Shown here piece after piece: positions 59,367 to 64,000 of a stretch of DNA of 64,000 bases. The DNA comes from Eubacteriales bacterium (GTDB taxonomy: Bacteria; Bacillota; Clostridia; Lachnospirales; Lachnospiraceae): assembly GCA_030524745.1 (NCBI GenBank), contig JAUNGC010000014.1, positions 18,707-82,706 of the forward strand, written 5' to 3'. Below the pieces are notes generated by a model. That model was not told the origin of the DNA, ran no database searches, and saw only the letters and a program-made list of their open reading frames with translations. Both the position numbers and the translations under genes were made by a program. The first letter of the stretch is position 1, and each line of letters begins with the position of its first letter.

Positions 59367-59395
59367 TTGCTATTTCGCCTTTCCCCTCTTATACT
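59367..59395 (+). promoter_or_regulatory. Promoter of the repeat lipoprotein gene
   Basis: TTGCTA (59367-59372), 17 nt, TATACT (59390-59395), giving a leader of about 215 nt. The leader includes a 46-codon open stretch (59449-59589) that reads like protein (LQIIHRLSIVHEGGVAKTSL) but has no start codon or ribosome site; it may be a decayed gene remnant. Confidence 0.6.
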
Positions 59396-59617
59396 ATAAA
59401 TACAGGCACAACCCCTTTGATTGCATTGGAAGAAAAAGACTTTTCTAATTCAAGCTGCGGTACTTATCCGAGGCTTATTTCAAAAAAGAGAATGATCTCC
59501 AAATCATTCATAGACTTTCCATCGTCCATGAGGGCGGCGTTGCCAAAACATCTCTCGGGATCGCATTTTATGATGCCTGCATCGCATAACGCATACTCGA
59601 TTTAAGGAGAAGAAAGA

Positions 59618-60586
59618 ATGAAAAGAAAATTATTGCTTTTGGCGCTTGTCGCCGCTGTCTTCACCACCGCCTGCGATACCTCAGGTTCATCCACGGCAGA
59701 AAATCCTACGGAGGAAATCTCACCGGAATCTTCGGAAATGGAAACTCTTCCTGAATCCGAGCCGGAAACAGAGAGCATTGCCGATGCCTCTATTGCAAGC
59801 GGGATTTATGATCTAAATGATATTACAATCTCATTTTCAGATCACGTCACAGATGATTCTACGGGCACATGGCGTTTATCACGAGTCACCACCGCTAAAG
59901 ACATTACAGAATACGCTGTTGACTACTATGATATGTTTTTTGAATCTGATAATGAAATTCATGCCGTCATCAATCCCGATCTGGGCACCACTGCCAAACT
60001 GAGTATTATATGTCCTGATCTTATGGATATATCTATATTGTCGTATGTAACCGGCGAAGAACGTAATGCCGACAGCTTATTCAGCGGCAACCTGCAGGAT
60101 GAATATTTTCTTACCATCAGCACCGGCGAACTTGAAAATCTATTGGAGGAAGAAACCGAATCCGCTCCTGCTGAGCCGTCTATTCAGCAACAGGCTTCGG
60201 CATCATCTGCACCCCTAACAACTGACGAGCAGGTTCTCTCAGCCGCCGCACCCCCGGCAACTGACGAGCAGACTCTCTCAGCCGCCGCACCCCCAGCAAC
60301 TGACAGCCAGGCTCTCTCAGCCGCTTCCCCCGCTGAAGACGTTCCATTACCGGATCATGATTCAGCAGCAAACGCTGGTAATGCTGATAATTTTAATACA
60401 TACGATAATGTTTCACAGCAGCAAACAACCGCCAGTTATGTTTTGAACACAAACAGCCTCAAGATACATTATCCTTCCTGCCGCTCAGTGCCTAAGATAA
60501 AGCCGGAAAATTATTCCACTTCTGATTTGTCCGTCGCTGAACTGCAGGCGCAAGGCTATACCACTTGCGGAAACTGCTTTAAGTAA
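59618..60586 (+). CDS. Repeat-containing lipoprotein with C-terminal Cys motif
   Basis: 322 residues; AAGGAG upstream. Lipoprotein signal MKRKLLLLALVAAVFTTAC with lipid Cys19, an acidic Ser/Glu linker to about 50, an unrecognised domain of about 140 residues (YDLNDITISFSDHVTDDS), three 13-residue Ala/Pro repeats, and a small C-terminal module: VLNTNSLKIHYPSCRSVPKI then GYTTCGNCFK. The same kind of module ends the DUF4236 protein and occurs at the ends of assorted clostridial surface proteins; its role is unknown. Displayed on the cell surface. Confidence 0.75.
   Translation: MKRKLLLLALVAAVFTTACDTSGSSTAENPTEEISPESSEMETLPESEPETESIADASIASGIYDLNDITISFSDHVTDDSTGTWRLSRVTTAKDITEYAVDYYDMFFESDNEIHAVINPDLGTTAKLSIICPDLMDISILSYVTGEERNADSLFSGNLQDEYFLTISTGELENLLEEETESAPAEPSIQQQASASSAPLTTDEQVLSAAAPPATDEQTLSAAAPPATDSQALSAASPAEDVPLPDHDSAANAGNADNFNTYDNVSQQQTTASYVLNTNSLKIHYPSCRSVPKIKPENYSTSDLSVAELQAQGYTTCGNCFK
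60219..60335 (+). repeat. Three 39-bp tandem repeats in the lipoprotein gene
   Basis: Units at 60219-60257, 60258-60296 and 60297-60335, encoding variants of ATDEQTLSAAAPP. In frame, so copy-number change would only alter linker length. Confidence 0.9.
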
Positions 60587-60638
60587 ATTTCCAAAAACAA
60601 AGGCTCCGGTATATCCTGAGTTCTCTCATAACGAATTC

Positions 60639-60660
60639 TGCCCCGGCGGCAGCCGGGGCA
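60639..60660. terminator. Hairpin between convergent lipoprotein and mazG genes
   Basis: Perfect 9-bp arms TGCCCCGGC and GCCGGGGCA, 4-nt loop, no strong U-tract. Confidence 0.55.
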
Positions 60661-60675
60661 ATATGACGTTCATCG

Positions 60676-61149
60676 CTATTCAAATCCTTTTCGCTTTTTC
60701 GCCACCTCGATCAGTTCCTTCGCTTCATCCATGGCTCCCGGAAGATAGCTTTCCATCCATTCCTTTCCGGCTTTTTCCCACTTCTTGATCTCGCTCCATT
60801 CCCTTATCACGTCTCCTGTATCGGATACAATTTCTTCTCCAAAGACGTGGGGATGGCGGCGGATCATTTTTTCGCTGACGCCCCGGATCACGTCATCCAT
60901 GGTAAACAGCCCTTCCTCCTCCGCAATCTGCGCCTGCATGACCACCTGCAAAAGCAGGTCGCCAAGTTCTTCTTTCAAACTGTCCGGATTCCCGGTTTTT
61001 TCCAGGATGTTGATCCCGCAGATCACCTCCGCCGCTTCCTCGATACAGGCGGCTTTCAGACTGGAATGCGTTTGTTCCCGGTCCCACGGGCAGCCCCCGG
61101 GCGAGCGTAGCCTGGCGACTACATTTTTCAATTCTTCAAATCTGCTCAT
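60676..61149 (-). CDS. mazG: Nucleoside triphosphate pyrophosphohydrolase MazG
   Basis: House-cleaning enzyme converting NTPs and dNTPs to monophosphates. 157 residues, a single MazG domain with the metal motif EEAAEV ... EELGDLLLQVVM and the lead-in SPGGCPWDREQTHSSLK; the C-terminal RRHPHVFG motif is present. Half the length of two-domain MazG, as in many Firmicutes. Lies 36 bp after the histidine kinase on the same strand. Confidence 0.93.
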   Translation of the reverse strand: MSRFEELKNVVARLRSPGGCPWDREQTHSSLKAACIEEAAEVICGINILEKTGNPDSLKEELGDLLLQVVMQAQIAEEEGLFTMDDVIRGVSEKMIRRHPHVFGEEIVSDTGDVIREWSEIKKWEKAGKEWMESYLPGAMDEAKELIEVAKKRKGFE

Positions 61150-61185
61150 AAATTCCTGTTCCTCCCTGTCATTCTCTGATACCGC

Positions 61186-62484
61186 TCACATGGAAAACAC
61201 CATCTGAAAGCTCATTCCATCCGCTTCCCGCTGCGCAAAAATTTCGCCTTCCATTTTCTGCATAATCTTCCGGCAGATATACAGACCAAGCCCATTTCCG
61301 GCCTTCTCCGCCGCATTGCTGCCCCTGTAAAAGCTGTCGAAAAGATGAGGTATTTCTTCCGCATTTACAGGCGTTCCCGTATTTCTGATCTTTACCAGCT
61401 GACAATACTCTTCTTCATAAAAGGTAATTTCAATCCTGCGCCCGTCGCCGTACTTAAAAGCATTTTCCATGATGTTTTCCAACACCTCAAAAGCGCTGTC
61501 CCTGCTGCCTTTCAAAAGCTTGTTTTCATAACCGCCGATATGGAGTTCTGTCATCACAAGTTTACATTTGGGAGCATAATACTGCCGTATCATTTCCACG
61601 AAATCTTCCAGATAAAATTCCGAATTTTCTATCTCCACATGCACCACTTCTTCGCTGGAGGTTTTCACGATTTCCTTCACAAAGTCCTCAATTTCCTCCG
61701 ATAAGTATTCGATCTGCTTTGCGGCATTGATCTGCTTATCGGGCGTATCATACAGGCCTTCTTCCATCGCTTTCGCATACAGCTTAATGGAATTTAAAGG
61801 CGTCTTGATATCATGGGATACGGATAAAAGCAGCAGCTTTTTCTCCTTTTCCAGGCGCAGCGCTTTCATCTGGGCGGCTCTCAGATTATCCTTCAGCATG
61901 GAAATTCCCCAAACGAATTTTCCAAAAAAGCGGTCCTTATTCTCTTCGATCTCAGCGCCCAGCCGCCCCTTTGACAATTCATAGGGCATATCGCGCAGCA
62001 CCAGAAAAGGCTTTATAATCTTATTTCTGATATAAAAAAGAAGGCCCAGTACGAAGATTCCCACAGAAGCGAGCATTCCTTCCACCAGCCATATCTGCCC
62101 TTTCATGTCCAAAACGCTTTGATACTCAAAACGGACAAGCCCCAGCACCTGATTTTCCACGATCAAAGGCTCTATATGTACCCCATAACCGTTTTTTTCC
62201 CGAAAGAAATTTTCTGTCCTCTGCCAGTCTACCATATTCTGGTTTTCCAGGAAAGTATCTCCTGTGTACTCCAAAAAAGAAACGGAGACAATCTGCTCCA
62301 TTTCATGTAAATCAGGCATGAAAAAGCCCTTCTGCTCTTCCATGCCTCTCATAATCCGGTTTACTTCTACCAGGTATTCCCTGCTTTTTTCATTGCCCTG
62401 CCACTTCAAAAAAATTCCCGCCGCCAAAAGCGCCGCCCCGAAAAAAGCAAATGCAACGCCGATCAGCATATTAATTTTCTTCAT
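61186..62484 (-). CDS. Sensor histidine kinase linked to the ABC transporter
   Basis: 432 residues. Two membrane segments (about 5-26 and 132-152) enclose a ~100-residue extracytoplasmic sensor; HAMP-like region at 153-205. Kinase: phospho-His in LLLLSVSHDIKTPLNSIK, N box VLENIMENAFKYGDG, G boxes IRNTGTPV and NGLGLYICRKIM, intact by motif. Its start overlaps the response-regulator end by 14 nt. As the partner regulator is interrupted by TAG, its output may be lost or rerouted. Confidence 0.92.
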   Translation of the reverse strand: MKKINMLIGVAFAFFGAALLAAGIFLKWQGNEKSREYLVEVNRIMRGMEEQKGFFMPDLHEMEQIVSVSFLEYTGDTFLENQNMVDWQRTENFFREKNGYGVHIEPLIVENQVLGLVRFEYQSVLDMKGQIWLVEGMLASVGIFVLGLLFYIRNKIIKPFLVLRDMPYELSKGRLGAEIEENKDRFFGKFVWGISMLKDNLRAAQMKALRLEKEKKLLLLSVSHDIKTPLNSIKLYAKAMEEGLYDTPDKQINAAKQIEYLSEEIEDFVKEIVKTSSEEVVHVEIENSEFYLEDFVEMIRQYYAPKCKLVMTELHIGGYENKLLKGSRDSAFEVLENIMENAFKYGDGRRIEITFYEEEYCQLVKIRNTGTPVNAEEIPHLFDSFYRGSNAAEKAGNGLGLYICRKIMQKMEGEIFAQREADGMSFQMVFSM

Positions 62485-63166
62485 ATCTGTATCCTACGCC
62501 CCACACAGTCCGGATTCTCAAAGGCTTGCGCGGCTCCTCTTCGATCTTATCCCGCAGCGTTTTGATATGCACCGTAAGGGTCTGATTCTCGCTGAAACTG
62601 TCGGCGCCCCATATCCGATGAAACAAATATTCCTTGCTTAAGGTTCTGCCGGGATTTTCCACAAGCAAAAGCAACAGTTCATATTCCTTTCCCGTAAGCA
62701 CCAGCTCTTTTTCGTGAAAAAACGCCTGCCGCGCATCCTTGTCGATGGAAATTGCGCCGGAATGAATCAGCGTATTTTCCTGTTTGAGGTCATAATTTCG
62801 CCGCATCAGAGCGCCGATTTTAGCCCGCAGGATATCGATGTCCACAGGCTTTTCCACGTAATCATCCGCCCCCTGCGCAAATCCGTTCATCTTATCTTCC
62901 TTATCCGCTTTTGCGCTCATGATGAGAATCGGTACATTGCTGCGCCTGCGCACTGCCGCGCAGAACCCAAAGCCGTCCATTCCCGGCAGCATTACGTCCA
63001 GAAGGATCATTTTGACCCGGCTGCTCTACAGAAAAGCAAGCGCCCTTTCGCCGCTCTCCTGAATTTCCACCGCGTATCCGTCCCTCCGTAAAAATGTGCC
63101 GATCAGTTCCGCCAGTTCTCTGTTATCCTCCACAAGCAAAACATCTACCACTGATACTTCCCGCAT
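62471..63166 (-). pseudogene. OmpR-family response regulator interrupted by an in-frame TAG
   Basis: Reading from the ATG at 63166 gives a normal receiver start (VDVLLVEDNRELAELIGTF, then RRDGYAVEIQESGERALAFL), a TAG at 63026-63028, and in the same frame SSRVKMILLDVMLPGMDGFG through the winged-helix domain (VLTGKEYELLLLLVENPG, ENQTLTVHIKTLRDKIEEE, VWGVGYRYEEN). The stop separates the acidic pocket from the phospho-acceptor Asp. Restart at ATG 63010 would give 179 residues lacking the first two strands of the receiver, so phosphorylation control should be lost. GAG to TAG is the simplest explanation; suppression or sequence error are alternatives. Confidence 0.8.
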
Positions 63167-63168
63167 TG

Positions 63169-63942
63169 TTACCAGCCCATCTCCAAAAGCCATCCCGCCA
63201 GCTTTCGCTCTCTTTCCCGCAATTCGTTTTCTTCTTCCAGCTTTCCCAGCTTCATCTCGCCTTTGATGCTTCCGTCCTCAATATAGAGCACCCTGTCGCT
63301 TTTTGCCGCAACCTTGCTGTCGTGCGTGACCAGCATGATCGTAGTGCCTTCCCGATTGATTCTGTTTAACTCCCGCATGACTTCTCTGGAACTCTGTTGG
63401 TTCAAAGCGCCTGTGGGCTCATCCGCAAAAATCATCTTCGGCTGATTGATCATGCTGCGGCAGATGCAGGCCCTTTGTAGCTGCCCGCCGGAAACTTCCG
63501 TAATATCGTTCTCCGCGATCTCAATGATTCCAAGCTTACGCATCAATTCCTTCGCGCGTTCGTTGATCTCTTCACGGCCCTTTTTGCCCCGTCCTTCGTT
63601 CGCCTGATATGCCGGTAAAATTATATTATCATAAATCGTGAGATTTTTTAACAGATACATCTGCTGGAAAACAAATCCCATTTCCGTCAGCCGGATTCTG
63701 CTCATTTCCCCGGCGTTGAGACGGTCTGTTTCCTTTCCGAAAAAGGTAACTTTTCCGGCGGTGGCCCGGTCCATCCCGCTGACCGTGTACAAAAGCGTGG
63801 ATTTTCCCGACCCGGAAGGTCCCATAACCGCCACCATTTCTCCTTCTTCCACCGTCAGATTCACATTCCGAAGCACATTATTCGGCCGTTTATTGATAAT
63901 ATATGTTTTGCACAAATCTTTTACTGCAAGCTGTCCCATCAC
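63169..63942 (-). CDS. ABC transporter ATPase, bacitracin/lantibiotic (LolD-like) type
   Basis: 257 residues. Walker A MGPSGSGKSTLLYTVSG, signature VSGGQLQRACICRSMI, Walker B MIFADEPTGALNQQSS, switch His in IMLVTHDSKVAAK. Starts GTG 63942 or ATG 63939. Such ATPases pair with a long FtsX-type permease and a neighbouring two-component system in peptide-antibiotic sensing and resistance modules; the permease is not in the window and may lie beyond the right edge. The stop is 2 nt before the response-regulator ATG. Confidence 0.9.
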   Translation of the reverse strand: MMGQLAVKDLCKTYIINKRPNNVLRNVNLTVEEGEMVAVMGPSGSGKSTLLYTVSGMDRATAGKVTFFGKETDRLNAGEMSRIRLTEMGFVFQQMYLLKNLTIYDNIILPAYQANEGRGKKGREEINERAKELMRKLGIIEIAENDITEVSGGQLQRACICRSMINQPKMIFADEPTGALNQQSSREVMRELNRINREGTTIMLVTHDSKVAAKSDRVLYIEDGSIKGEMKLGKLEEENELRERERKLAGWLLEMGW

Positions 63943-64000
63943 TTTTTCTCTCTATACTTTCTTATTTATTTTGCACAAAAGAGCCTGTATTTTAGCCATT

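Overview
The window reads as chromosomal DNA from a spore-forming, Gram-positive gut clostridium, most likely a member of the Lachnospiraceae. Evidence: near-consensus sigma-A promoters (TTGACA, 16-18 nt, TATAAT) and strong AGGAGG ribosome sites; the Firmicutes block ispF - cysE - cysS - mrnC - rlmB - sigH; a T-box leader for cysteine; a class III fructose-bisphosphatase; a single-chain purL of about 1260 residues; CsoR, RpiR and LacI/GntR-type regulators; and tRNA genes without an encoded CCA end. I see no phage, integrase, intact insertion sequence or CRISPR array. Most of the window is ordinary core genome; the accessory interest lies in transport/catabolic clusters and a few small regulatory or decaying loci.

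Layout. 1-7070: a divergent carbohydrate locus. A LacI/GntR hybrid regulator, a lipoprotein sugar-binding protein and two ABC permeases run leftward off the edge; an FAD oxidoreductase, a D-2-hydroxyacid dehydrogenase and a YhcH/TabA-like protein run rightward. 7137-17608: core metabolism and maintenance (dapA-dapB-fbp, cobO, a double-OB SSB-like protein, typA, exoA, mgtE with a probable leader peptide, a YigZ protein). 17856-24976: PBP1A, trmO, tRNA-Thr, a DUF4236 surface protein, a ComEC-like secreted hydrolase and an esterase translationally coupled to sigH. 24973-31035: the sigH-to-ispF block with a Cys T-box. 31122-37200: a KdpDE-like two-component system without kdpABC, small proteins, a CsoR-controlled metal P-type ATPase and a hydrolase. 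37312-42860: tRNA-Met and tRNA-Val, a secreted trypsin-like protease, a GT-C-like membrane protein and argS.

43025-49868 is a six-gene leftward operon: two class II aldolases, an RpiR regulator and a three-gene ABC importer of the ferric/hexose-phosphate type. It starts from one promoter beside two TGAAAT...ATTTCA palindromes. I infer a sugar-phosphate (or similar phosphorylated substrate) uptake and aldol-cleavage system, although its transporter alone would be annotated as iron uptake. 50136-53543 holds a 2H phosphoesterase, a two-TM membrane protein whose 5' end is interrupted by a TGA, queH and an Rpn-like nuclease whose Shine-Dalgarno lies in a hairpin. 53885-59214 holds purL, a TetR regulator, a VanZ protein and tRNA-Trp. 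59618-63942 holds a repeat lipoprotein, mazG and an ABC/two-component locus whose response regulator carries an in-frame TAG in its receiver domain.

The points most worth a second look are the mgtE leader ORF (16732-16854), the aldolase/RpiR/ABC operon, the nonsense codon in the response regulator (63026-63028), the SD-sequestering hairpin before the Rpn nuclease, the 156-bp palindromic element between typA and exoA, and the CorA-like protein/2H phosphoesterase neighbourhood. All functions are assigned by reading motifs and context; no database search was run.
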